DNA of 64,000 bases, taken from Pseudomonas sp. efr-133-TYG-5. Its GTDB lineage: Bacteria; Pseudomonadota; Gammaproteobacteria; Pseudomonadales; Pseudomonadaceae. The DNA lies in assembly GCF_030209175.1 (NCBI RefSeq), contig NZ_JARVSM010000006.1:1-64000 (forward strand). The letters run 5' to 3'. A program made the position numbers and the translations under genes. Position 1 is the stretch's first letter. The number at the start of each line of letters is the position of its first letter. Below the pieces are notes generated by a model, which worked only from the letters and a program-made list of their open reading frames with translations, did no database searches and was not told where the DNA came from. Of this stretch, positions 35,207-43,039 are shown piece by piece.

Positions 35207-35988
35207 GCCGCCCTGCGTGTTCACGCCTGCCGGTGACGCTGGATCTGCCGTTGTTGCTGCAGGCGCTGGCGGCGATTGACGACGCAGCGTGGCGCAGTCA
35301 CTTCAACAGCGCGTACTTTCATGGCGACTGGAGCGGCGTGGCGCTGATCGCAGCGGCCGATGCGCTGAGTGAACTGGCACCGGGGCGCGGCGCGCCGCTC
35401 CCGCGCCGACCCTGGTCGAATGACCCTCGCTGGCAACAGGCGCTGGCCGGTCTGCCGCTGACGATTGTCAGCGCGCGCTTGCTGCGCCTGGGGCCGGGCG
35501 CGCAGATCCACGAGCACCGCGACTACGATCTGGACGGCCCGGACGCCGACCTGCGCCTGCACATTCCGTTGCTCAGTCCGCCCGCCGTGGATTTCTGGCT
35601 CGACGGCCAGCGCGTGCCGATGAGCGCCGGGGAGTGCTGGTTTCTCGATCTGGCGCGACCGCATCGGGTCGATAATCGCGACACGTCGGCGCGCATTCAT
35701 CTGGTGCTCGACTGCCGCCCCGGCCGCGCCTTGCAACAGCTGATTGCCGACGGGCTGCCGACCACCCCTGAACCCGAGGTGACAGACACGCCGCTGCAAC
35801 GTTTTCGGCGTCTGCTGGAGGGCGATCCGGCGCTGGCGGCGAGCCTGCAGGCGCTGCACGATCCGCAGACGTTTATCGAACGTACCGTGGCGCTGGCCGC
35901 CGAGCATGGCCTGCTGCTCTCCAGCGCCGAACTGCGCGCGGCAATGCGTGCCGGACGCCGACAATGGAATGCGCAATGGAGCGCCTGA
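35203..35988 (+). CDS. Aspartyl/asparaginyl beta-hydroxylase-like dioxygenase
   Basis: This 261-residue Fe(II)/2-oxoglutarate enzyme starts at ATG 35203, overlapping the cysC stop (ATGA). The central iron site is visible in AQIHEHRDYDLDGPDADLRL (His-x-x-x-Asp spacing near HEHRD) and the distal His in DLARPHRVDNRDTSARIHLV, both typical of the Asp_Arg_Hydrox family. The C-terminal 80 residues are a separate helical part. Related enzymes hydroxylate Asp or Asn side chains of proteins or free amino acids. The neighbouring Asn/Asp-rich repeat protein is a possible target; this is inference. Confidence 0.78.
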   Translation: MSRPACSRLPVTLDLPLLLQALAAIDDAAWRSHFNSAYFHGDWSGVALIAAADALSELAPGRGAPLPRRPWSNDPRWQQALAGLPLTIVSARLLRLGPGAQIHEHRDYDLDGPDADLRLHIPLLSPPAVDFWLDGQRVPMSAGECWFLDLARPHRVDNRDTSARIHLVLDCRPGRALQQLIADGLPTTPEPEVTDTPLQRFRRLLEGDPALAASLQALHDPQTFIERTVALAAEHGLLLSSAELRAAMRAGRRQWNAQWSA

Positions 35989-36953
35989 ATCTCGACGGCT
36001 GGCTGCCGATCCGCATTGGCAAGGTCGCCGGACAGTGGCGGGTCGATTGGTGCTGGTTCGGTGCCACGCCGCTGCGGCAACCGTTTTTTCGCGATGCTGT
36101 CGACGCCGCGCTGCGCCTGCCGTTCAATCAGGCTTTTGGCCGGCAGACACCGCTGGCGACGCTGGCCGAGTGGCAGGCGCAACGCCCTGGCCTGGCGCCG
36201 AGCGCGTTTATCCTGCACGCGTCGCGCTGTGGCTCGACGCTGATCAGCCAGATGCTGGCGCGGCTCGACGACCACATCGTGGTGTCGGAACCACCGCCGC
36301 TGGATACCCTGCTGCGCAGCGACCTGGCGCCGAGCGAGCGCCGCGCGGCAATTGGCGGATTGCTTTCGGCTTACGGACAGCGCCGCTGCGGCCACGAGCA
36401 GCGCCTGGTGATCAAGCTCGACGCCTGGAACGTCGGCGAGTGGCCGCTGTTGCGCGAGTGCTTCCCGGCTACGCCCTGGCTGTTCGTCTACCGTGATCCG
36501 CTGGAAATCGCCGTTTCCCACCTGCGCCGGCCGGGCATGCACATGGTGCCGGGAATGCTCGGCGCATGTGCCCTGGACGATGGTCTGCCGTTCGCCGGCC
36601 GTGAGGATTTCATCGCCCGGCGGCTGGGCCGTCTGCTCGATATCGGCTGGCGTCAGTGCCGTGACTGGCAGGGGGTGGCGGTGAACTACAGCGAGTTGCC
36701 CACGGCCATGGCAGGACGCCTGGCGCCGTTCTTCGACCTGAGCGAGGCGCAGCGGCAGCGGGCATCGGCGGCCGCGCCACACCATGCCAAGCAACCCACC
36801 CAGGTCTTCGTGCCCGATGCCGAGGCCAAGCGCCGCGAAGCGTCGACCCTGTTGCAGGAGCGGGTGGAACACTTCGCGCGTGCGCCTTACGAGGCGCTGG
36901 AGCGATTGCGCGACGGGCTCAGGACTTCGCCGACAGATCAGCCATGCCCTTGA
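35976..36953 (+). CDS. Sulfotransferase-family protein (downstream copy)
   Basis: This 325-residue protein has the phosphosulfate loop LHASRCGSTLISQMLARL and the 3'-phosphate segment WLFVYRDPLEIAVSHLRRPG. It overlaps the hydroxylase by 13 bases if ATG 35976 is used; ATG 35964 is an alternative. It is the last gene of the DUF4347-TolC-cysC-hydroxylase operon and differs from the upstream sulfotransferase in size and sequence, so the two are not a recent duplication. Its 3' end overlaps the slipin gene on the other strand by 35 bases. Confidence 0.82.
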   Translation: MERLNLDGWLPIRIGKVAGQWRVDWCWFGATPLRQPFFRDAVDAALRLPFNQAFGRQTPLATLAEWQAQRPGLAPSAFILHASRCGSTLISQMLARLDDHIVVSEPPPLDTLLRSDLAPSERRAAIGGLLSAYGQRRCGHEQRLVIKLDAWNVGEWPLLRECFPATPWLFVYRDPLEIAVSHLRRPGMHMVPGMLGACALDDGLPFAGREDFIARRLGRLLDIGWRQCRDWQGVAVNYSELPTAMAGRLAPFFDLSEAQRQRASAAAPHHAKQPTQVFVPDAEAKRREASTLLQERVEHFARAPYEALERLRDGLRTSPTDQPCP

Positions 36954-37677
36954 GCAATTCGATCGGCAGCGGAAAGACAATTGTCGAGCTCTTGTCGCCG
37001 GCAATCGAACTCAGGGTCTGCATGTAGCGCAACTGCATGGCGCCGGGCTGGCGGCCGAGCATTTCGGCGGCCTGCATGAGTTTTTCCGAAGCCTGCAATT
37101 CGCCTTCGGCGTGGATCACCTTGGCCCGTCGCTCCCGTTCGGCTTCGGCCTGGCGGGCGATGGCGCGAACCATCGATTCGTTGAGATCGACATGCTTGAT
37201 CTCGACGTTGGCCACCTTGATGCCCCAGGCGTCGGTCTGCGCGTCGAGCACTTGCTGGATGTCGATGTTCAATTGCTCGCGTTCGGCCAGCAACTCGTCG
37301 AGCTCATGTTTGCCGAGCACCGCCCGCAGGGTGGTCTGCGCCAGTTGGCTGGTGGCGCTGAGGAAGTCTTCGACCTGGATGATCGCCTTCTGCGGATCGA
37401 GCACGCGGAAATACAGCACCGCGTTGACCTTCACCGAGACGTTGTCGCGGGTGATCACATCCTGCGGCGGCACGTCGAGGACGATGGTGCGCAAGTCGAC
37501 CCGGACCATTTGCTGCACCACCGGGATCAACAGGATCAGCCCCGGCCCCTTGACCTGCCAGAAGCGCCCGAGCTGAAACACCACGCCGCGTTCGTATTCA
37601 CGCAGGATGCGAAACGTCGAGCCGGCCAGGGCGATCAGCAACAGCAACAGCGCGACAAACCCGATTTGAAGACCCAT
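36919..37677 (-). CDS. Slipin (SPFH/band 7 family, stomatin-like)
   Basis: This 252-residue membrane-associated scaffold protein has one N-terminal hydrophobic segment (IGFVALLLLLIALAG) and the band 7 domain (EYERGVVFQLGRFWQVKGPG; RDNVSVKVNAVLYFRVLDPQ) followed by a coiled coil rich in Glu, Ala and Arg. It starts at ATG 37677. It pairs with the NfeD-like gene 2 bases upstream, the usual partner, so the two likely act together in membrane microdomains. Confidence 0.9.
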   Translation of the reverse strand: MGLQIGFVALLLLLIALAGSTFRILREYERGVVFQLGRFWQVKGPGLILLIPVVQQMVRVDLRTIVLDVPPQDVITRDNVSVKVNAVLYFRVLDPQKAIIQVEDFLSATSQLAQTTLRAVLGKHELDELLAEREQLNIDIQQVLDAQTDAWGIKVANVEIKHVDLNESMVRAIARQAEAERERRAKVIHAEGELQASEKLMQAAEMLGRQPGAMQLRYMQTLSSIAGDKSSTIVFPLPIELLKGMADLSAKS

Positions 37678-37679
37678 GA

Positions 37680-38210
37680 TCACTCTCCGTGCAGTGCCGC
37701 GTCCGTCGCGGTGACTTCCAGCAATAAGCCTTGGCGCCCGACCACGCGCACCCGTTGCCCGGTGTGCAGCGGTGTGGTGCTGAGCACCTGCCAATGCTCG
37801 CCTTGCAGCTGCACCCAGCCGTTGTGCGCGTCGTCTGCCTGCACGCTGGTGACGGGGGTCACGCTGCCGACCAGGCCGGCGTCGCCACTGACCGCGTGCC
37901 GCGGCCGGGTTCGCAGGGCGCGGACGATCAGTGCCAGCAACAACAGCGCGCTGAGCAGGCCGAGGCCGATCATCAGCGGCACCGGCAAGTCGGCATTGCT
38001 CAGTATCAACGCGCCGATGACGAACAGGATGATTCCGCCCAGCCCGATCACGCCGTAATTGGGCAGCAGCGCTTCCGCGATCAGAAACGCAATGCCGAAG
38101 GTGACCAGCCACAGGCCGAGGGGATTGACTGCCGTCAGCGTGCCGTCGGCGGCGCAGGCCGAGCCGCTCAGCAGCAATAACAGCACGCACGCGCAACATC
38201 GGCTGTTCAC
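37680..38210 (-). CDS. NfeD-like membrane protein without protease domain
   Basis: This 176-residue protein starts at GTG 38210 with a GGAGG site five bases before it. A signal-like or lipoprotein-like N-terminus (VLLLLLSGSACAADG) leads directly to membrane helices (LGLWLVTFGIAFLIAEALLP; YGVIGLGGIILFVIGALIL) and a C-terminal OB-fold region (WVQLQGEHWQVLSTTPLHTG). Long NfeD proteins carry a serine-protease domain between signal and helices; here it is absent, perhaps lost. It is cotranscribed with slipin. Confidence 0.8.
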   Translation of the reverse strand: MNSRCCACVLLLLLSGSACAADGTLTAVNPLGLWLVTFGIAFLIAEALLPNYGVIGLGGIILFVIGALILSNADLPVPLMIGLGLLSALLLLALIVRALRTRPRHAVSGDAGLVGSVTPVTSVQADDAHNGWVQLQGEHWQVLSTTPLHTGQRVRVVGRQGLLLEVTATDAALHGE

Positions 38211-38461
38211 GTGACCCTCCGCGAGAGTCGTGGGGTTCTCTCTACAGTCTAGTTCAGGCTGCGTCTGCTTGAATTCTGCCCGGTGGTCAGCCCGCCAGTG
38301 GGCGGATTTCGCGCTGCCGCCAGCCTGGCGGGCTAGACTTTCCAGCACCGTCCAGCGCTGAAGCGCGTGCCGGAATGTCTGCCGAGAGTGGCGCATGCAC
38401 GGGCACGGATTTCAATCGTCAGGTCTGCGCTGCCCGCCAACGTTTTTCCCCAGGAGCCGCC

Positions 38462-38707
38462 ATGGAACAGCCCACGCACAGCCTGCCCGCCCTGTTCAAG
38501 CAACTTGGCCTGGCCAGCGACCCGGTCAGCATCGACCAGTTCATCGCCAGTCACTCGCCGCTCAAACCCGAACTGCACCTGGCCGACGCGTTTTTCTGGA
38601 GTCCCAGCCAGGCAGAATTCCTGCGCGACGAGATTCTCGACGATGCGGATTGGGCGGAGGTGGTCGATCAGTTGGATGTGATGTTGCGTAAGGGGCGGAC
38701 ACCTTGA
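38462..38707 (+). CDS. DUF2789 family protein
   Basis: This 81-residue acidic cytoplasmic protein starts at ATG 38462 after AGGAG. The sequence LFKQLGLASDPVSIDQFIAS followed by LADAFFWSPSQAEFLRDEIL matches the DUF2789 family, common in Pseudomonas. Function unknown. The frame is open upstream to 38375, but that part lacks a good start. Confidence 0.8.
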   Translation: MEQPTHSLPALFKQLGLASDPVSIDQFIASHSPLKPELHLADAFFWSPSQAEFLRDEILDDADWAEVVDQLDVMLRKGRTP

Positions 38708-38778
38708 ACGGTGTATGCCGTCCGTAAGGCCAGGCGAGACTACAGGTTGTCTGCGAGGTTTATTTAGACCAGAATCAC

Positions 38779-38794
38779 GACCTCAATTGAGGTC
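38779..38794. promoter_or_regulatory. Operator palindrome of the toxin-antitoxin operon
   Basis: GACCTCAATTGAGGTC is a perfect 16-base palindrome, seven bases before the antitoxin ATG. It is placed where the antitoxin or the complex would bind to repress its own operon. Confidence 0.6.
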
Positions 38795-38800
38795 TTTATT

Positions 38801-39046
38801 ATGCAAAGCGTTCTTGCCGATATGGCTGTCAGCGTTTCGGAACTGAAGAAAAATCCTTCGGCGGTGCTGAATGGCGCGCAGGGAGGGGCGGTGGCCGTCC
38901 TGAACCACAATCGGGTCATGGGTTACATGGTTCCCGCGGATGTCTATGAAGCGTTGATGGACCGACTCGATGATCTCGAGTTGGCCGAAATCATTCGCTC
39001 GCGTAGCCAGGAAACGCCCATACCGGTCACTCTGGATGACCTATAA
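38801..39046 (+). CDS. Phd/YefM (StbD)-type antitoxin
   Basis: This 81-residue protein has the N-terminal Phd/YefM DNA-binding fold (VSVSELKKNPSAVLNGAQGG; VAVLNHNRVMGYMVPADVYE) and an acidic C-terminus that would cover the toxin. It overlaps the toxin gene by 11 bases. The palindrome at 38779 supports autoregulation. Confidence 0.85.
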   Translation: MQSVLADMAVSVSELKKNPSAVLNGAQGGAVAVLNHNRVMGYMVPADVYEALMDRLDDLELAEIIRSRSQETPIPVTLDDL

Positions 39047-39317
39047 GCTCGAATTCCTGCCTTCCGCTTACAAGGAGTGGAATAAGCTCGGGCACACGCT
39101 GCGCGAGCAATTCAAGAAGAAGCTGGCGGAGCGTCTGGAACTGCCGCGTATTCCAGCTGACGCGCTGCATGGCCTGCCCGACTGCTACAAGATCAAGCTC
39201 AAGGCATCCGGTTATCGCCTGGTCTATCAGGTCATTGATGAGCGAGTTGTCGTATCGGTCGTGGCGGTGGGCAAGCGCGAGCGCAGTAGCGTGTACGCCA
39301 CAGCCAAAAAGCGTTGA
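39036..39317 (+). CDS. RelE/StbE-type toxin
   Basis: This 93-residue basic protein of the RelE/ParE superfamily is expected to cut mRNA on the ribosome. It shows YKLEFLPSAYKEWNKLGHTL, then LPDCYKIKLKASGYRLVYQV and VVAVGKRERSSVY, where the conserved Arg and the C-terminal R/Y positions of RelE toxins occur. ATG 39036 overlaps the antitoxin. Both genes appear intact. Confidence 0.87.
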   Translation: MTYKLEFLPSAYKEWNKLGHTLREQFKKKLAERLELPRIPADALHGLPDCYKIKLKASGYRLVYQVIDERVVVSVVAVGKRERSSVYATAKKR

Positions 39318-39400
39318 GCTGGATGAGTGGTCACCCCAACGACTCACTCTGGCAATTTGTTTCAAAACTTGACTGATTTTCCCCGGCAATGCGATATTGA

Positions 39401-39416
39401 TAGTTAGCAAACTAAC
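39401..39416. promoter_or_regulatory. Candidate MarR operator
   Basis: TAGTTAGCAAACTAAC contains overlapping inverted repeats, TAGTT/AACTA and GTTAG/CTAAC. It lies just before the MarR start, the normal place for autoregulation of the efflux operon. Confidence 0.5.
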
Positions 39417-39433
39417 AGTGTGTGCATTTTCTC

Positions 39434-39889
39434 GTGCCGAATAACCTCGACGCTCTCCAGATGAACATCAGCAGTGCCATGGTGGTGGCCGCCAGGCATT
39501 GGCGGAAGATCTGCCAGACCACGCTGGTCAACTATGGCATCTCCGAAGCCTGCGCCGTCCCGTTGTTGATGATCGGGCGCCTGGGCGAGGGTGTGCGTCA
39601 GGTGCAGGTGGCGCAGGCGGCGGGGATGGAGAGTCCTTCGCTGGTGCGTCTGCTCGATCAGTTGTGTCACGCCGGCTACGTCTGCCGCACCGAAGATGCC
39701 CAGGATCGCCGGGCCAAATGCCTGAGCCTGACCGACACCGGCCGCGAGCTGGTGCAGGCGGTGGAAGTCGAACTGGTGCGCCTGCGCCATGAAGTGCTCG
39801 AAGGCATCGAGCAGAGCGATCTGGAAGCTACGCTTCGGGTACTCAGGGCTTTCGAGGCGGCGAGTCCGCCGGCGGTGGTCAACCCGTGA
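39434..39889 (+). CDS. MarR-family transcriptional regulator
   Basis: This 151-residue repressor-like protein has the winged helix GVRQVQVAQAAGMESPSLVR followed by the wing DAQDRRAKCLSLTDTGREL. The GTG at 39434 is my choice; GTG 39422 in the same frame is possible and neither has a clear ribosome site. It overlaps the FUSC gene at GTGA and probably represses the following four-gene efflux operon in response to an aromatic acid. Confidence 0.8.
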   Translation: MPNNLDALQMNISSAMVVAARHWRKICQTTLVNYGISEACAVPLLMIGRLGEGVRQVQVAQAAGMESPSLVRLLDQLCHAGYVCRTEDAQDRRAKCLSLTDTGRELVQAVEVELVRLRHEVLEGIEQSDLEATLRVLRAFEAASPPAVVNP

Positions 39890-41949
39890 AAGGCTTTTTC
39901 TCCGGTTTTCCGCCGGCACGCGACTGGTTCTACGGGGTGCGCACTTTCGCCGCGTCGATGATTGCGCTGTACATCGCCATGCTCATGCAAATGCCGCGTC
40001 CGTACTGGGCGATGGCCACGGTGTACATCGTCTCCAGCCCGTTTCTCGGGCCGACCAGTTCCAAGGCGCTGTACCGCGCCATCGGCACCTTTCTCGGGGC
40101 GGCGGCGGCGGTGCTGTTCGTGCCGATGTTCGTGCAGAGTCCGTACGCGTTGGTGGTGGTGATTGCCTTGTGGACGGGGATTTTGCTGTTCCTGTCGCTG
40201 CACCTGCGTACCGCCAATAACTACGCACTGATGCTGGCCGGTTATACCTTGCCGCTGATCGCCCTGCCGACCGTGGATAATCCGCTGGCGGTGTGGGACG
40301 TGGCGGAAGCGCGTACCGAAGAGATTTTTCTCGGTATCGCCGTGGCGGCAGTGGTCGGCGCGATGTTCTGGCCGCGTCGCTTGGCGCCGGTGTTCAACGA
40401 CGCAGTGGGCAAGTGGTTCGCCGACGCCACCACCTACAGCCTGAAGTTTCTCAGCCGCGACGTGCAGCCTGAACAGATCGCCACGCTGCGCATGGCCATG
40501 GTCGCCAATTTCAACAGCCTCGAATTGATGATCGGCCAGTTGCCCCACGAAGGCGCTCGACCGCAAACCGTGCGCAACACCAAGGAACTGCGCGGGCGGA
40601 TGATCCACCTGCTGCCGGTGATCGACGCTCTGGAAGATTCGCTCTACGCGCTTGAACGGCGCACACCGGAACTGGTGGAAAAGTTTGCCCCACTGCTGAC
40701 CGCGACCCAGGAATGGCTCGGTCACAAAGACGCCGATCTGGATCGCTGGCAGGCGCTCAAGGATCAACTTCAGGCCTTGCAGCCAAGCTGCGAGGCGCTG
40801 GAAGATCGCAAGCAATTGCTGTTCTCCAACGCGATTTATCGCCTCGGCGAATTCATCGATCTGTGGCAGGACTGCCGCAGTTTGCAGGACGCGATTCTCT
40901 GCGAGCGCCAGGACAGCTGGCGCGCGGTTTACCGGCACTGGCGCCTCGGGCGGCTGACGCCATTTCTCGACCGCGGGATGATGCTGTATTCGGTGGCCTC
41001 GACCGTTCTGGCGATCATCGTCGCTTCGGTGCTGTGGATTCTGCTCGGCTGGCCGGACGGTGGCAGTGCGGTGATTCTGGCGGCGGTAGCGTGCAGTTTC
41101 TTCGCCTCGATGGACGACCCGGCGCCACAGATATATCGGTTCTTTTTCTGGACCGGGATGTCGGTGCTGTTCGCCAGCCTTTACCTGTTTCTGATTCTGC
41201 CGAACCTGCACGATTTCCCGATGCTGGTACTGGCGTTTGCGGTTCCGTTCATCTGTGTCGGCACCCTGACGGTGCAGCCACGCTTCTTCCTCGGCATGCT
41301 CCTGACGCTGGTCAACACCTCGTCGTTCATCAGCATTCAGGGCGCGTACGACGCGGACTTCTTCGCCTTTGTGAACTCCAACCTGGCCGGCCCTCTGGGC
41401 CTGTTGTTCGCGTTCATCTGGACCCTGATCGCCCGCCCGTTCGGCGTCGAGCTGGCCGCCAAACGTCTGACCCGCTTCAGCTGGAAAGACATCGTGCGCA
41501 TGACCGAGCCGGCCAATCTGGCCGAACATCGGCATCTGGGCGTGCAGTTGCTCGATCGTCTGATGCAGCACTTGCCGCGTCTGGCCATGACCGGCCAGGA
41601 CACCGGGATTGCCATGCGTGAAGTGCGCGTCGGCCTGAACCTGCTCGATCTGCTGGCTTACACGCCACGGGTCAGCGGCGCGCCGAAGGCCCTGCTGCAA
41701 CAAGTGGTGGCTGAGGTCGGCGAGTATTTCCGCGCGTGTCTGAAGGCCGGCGAACGCTTGCCGGCGCCGAGTCCGTTGCTCATGACGATGGACCGCGCGC
41801 GCCGCGCGCTCAAAGGCCACGGCGACGAAGAAACCCGGCTAAACCTGTTGCATGCCTTGAGCGGTTTGCGCCTGGCGCTGCTGCCCGGCGTGGAATTCGT
41901 CAGCACCAGCGATGCCGAAGAACCGCTGCCCGATGGAGCCCCCCTATGA
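39886..41949 (+). CDS. FUSC-family (AaeB-like) aromatic acid exporter
   Basis: This 687-residue inner-membrane protein has two sets of about five to six helices (about 20-165 and 365-515) separated by a soluble region, the plan of AaeB/FUSC proteins. GTG 39886 overlaps the MarR stop. Its partners DUF1656, HlyD and NodT-like genes follow with overlapping starts, as in Aae systems for p-hydroxybenzoate-type acids. Confidence 0.88.
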   Translation: MKGFFSGFPPARDWFYGVRTFAASMIALYIAMLMQMPRPYWAMATVYIVSSPFLGPTSSKALYRAIGTFLGAAAAVLFVPMFVQSPYALVVVIALWTGILLFLSLHLRTANNYALMLAGYTLPLIALPTVDNPLAVWDVAEARTEEIFLGIAVAAVVGAMFWPRRLAPVFNDAVGKWFADATTYSLKFLSRDVQPEQIATLRMAMVANFNSLELMIGQLPHEGARPQTVRNTKELRGRMIHLLPVIDALEDSLYALERRTPELVEKFAPLLTATQEWLGHKDADLDRWQALKDQLQALQPSCEALEDRKQLLFSNAIYRLGEFIDLWQDCRSLQDAILCERQDSWRAVYRHWRLGRLTPFLDRGMMLYSVASTVLAIIVASVLWILLGWPDGGSAVILAAVACSFFASMDDPAPQIYRFFFWTGMSVLFASLYLFLILPNLHDFPMLVLAFAVPFICVGTLTVQPRFFLGMLLTLVNTSSFISIQGAYDADFFAFVNSNLAGPLGLLFAFIWTLIARPFGVELAAKRLTRFSWKDIVRMTEPANLAEHRHLGVQLLDRLMQHLPRLAMTGQDTGIAMREVRVGLNLLDLLAYTPRVSGAPKALLQQVVAEVGEYFRACLKAGERLPAPSPLLMTMDRARRALKGHGDEETRLNLLHALSGLRLALLPGVEFVSTSDAEEPLPDGAPL

Positions 41950-42155
41950 TCGGTGACCTGGATATCAGCGGCATTTTCCTGCCGACCCTGCTGGTGTTGA
42001 TGGGCATCACTTACGTGCTGTTTCTGCTGGTGCATGGCGTGCTGACGCGTGTGCACTTTTACCGTCTGGTCTGGCACCGGGCATTGTTCAACGTGGCTCT
42101 CTACGCTGTGCTGCTGTACGGCGTGGACTCACTCAGTCGATACCTGATGACATGA
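41946..42155 (+). CDS. DUF1656 small membrane protein (AaeX-like)
   Basis: This 69-residue protein has two membrane helices (IFLPTLLVLMGITYVLFLLV and FNVALYAVLLYGV). It starts at ATG 41946, overlapping the FUSC stop, and ends overlapping the HlyD gene. It corresponds to AaeX. Confidence 0.88.
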   Translation: MIGDLDISGIFLPTLLVLMGITYVLFLLVHGVLTRVHFYRLVWHRALFNVALYAVLLYGVDSLSRYLMT

Positions 42156-43039
42156 AAAAACCGTTTTTGACTCTGGGTCGCGTGGTGCTGACCCTTCTGA
42201 TCGTGACCTTCGCCGTCGTCCTGGTCTGGCGCATGGTGATGTACTACATGTTCGCGCCCTGGACCCGCGACGGCCACATCCGTGCCGACATCGTGCAGAT
42301 CGCCCCGGACGTGTCCGGGCTGATCCAGCAGGTGGAGGTCAAGGACAACCAGTTGGTCAAGCGTGGCCAGGTGCTGTTCAGCATCGATCAGGACCGCTTC
42401 AAACTGGCCCTGCGTCAGGCCAAGGCGGCGGTCGCCGACCGCGAGGAAACCCTGGCCCAGGCGCAGCGCGAGGCCAAGCGTAACCGTGGCCTGGGCAACC
42501 TGGTGCCGGCCGAACAGCTGGAAGAGAGCCAGTCGCGCGTGGCCCGCGCGCAGTCGGCGCTGGCCGAAGCGCTGGTGACGGTGGACAGCGCCCAGCTCAA
42601 CCTCGACCGCTCGGTGATTCGCAGCCCGGTGGACGGCTACGTCAACGACCGCGCGCCACGCACGCAAGAATTCGTCACCGCCGGGCGCCCGGTGTTGTCG
42701 GTGGTCGACAGCAATTCGTTCCACATCGACGGCTATTTCGAAGAAACCAAACTCGACGGCATTCATGTCGGCCAGGCGGTGGATATCCGCGTGATCGGCG
42801 ACCGCGCGCGGCTGCGCGGGCATGTCGAAAGCATCGTCGCCGGTATCGAGGACCGCGACCGCTCCAGTGGCAGCAACCTGCTGCCGAACGTCAATCCGGC
42901 CTTCAGCTGGGTCCGCCTGGCGCAGCGCATTCCGGTGCGGATCGCTTTCGACGATGTGCCGGCAGACTTCCGCATGATCGCCGGGCGAACCGCCACGGTG
43001 TCGATCATCGACGATCAACAGCAGGAGCCCGGGCAATGA
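42152..43039 (+). CDS. HlyD-family membrane fusion protein (AaeA-like)
   Basis: This 295-residue periplasmic adaptor has one N-terminal helix (LTLLIVTFAVVLVWRMVMYY) and lipoyl halves (IAPDVSGLIQQVEVKDNQLV; SVIRSPVDGYVNDRAPRTQE). Starts and stops overlap the neighbours at ATGA, so the operon is translationally coupled. Confidence 0.9.
   Translation: MKKPFLTLGRVVLTLLIVTFAVVLVWRMVMYYMFAPWTRDGHIRADIVQIAPDVSGLIQQVEVKDNQLVKRGQVLFSIDQDRFKLALRQAKAAVADREETLAQAQREAKRNRGLGNLVPAEQLEESQSRVARAQSALAEALVTVDSAQLNLDRSVIRSPVDGYVNDRAPRTQEFVTAGRPVLSVVDSNSFHIDGYFEETKLDGIHVGQAVDIRVIGDRARLRGHVESIVAGIEDRDRSSGSNLLPNVNPAFSWVRLAQRIPVRIAFDDVPADFRMIAGRTATVSIIDDQQQEPGQ

Noticed and set aside
39676..41820. Minus-strand open frame of 714 residues
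   Set aside because: It is an antisense shadow of the FUSC gene; no recognisable domain.
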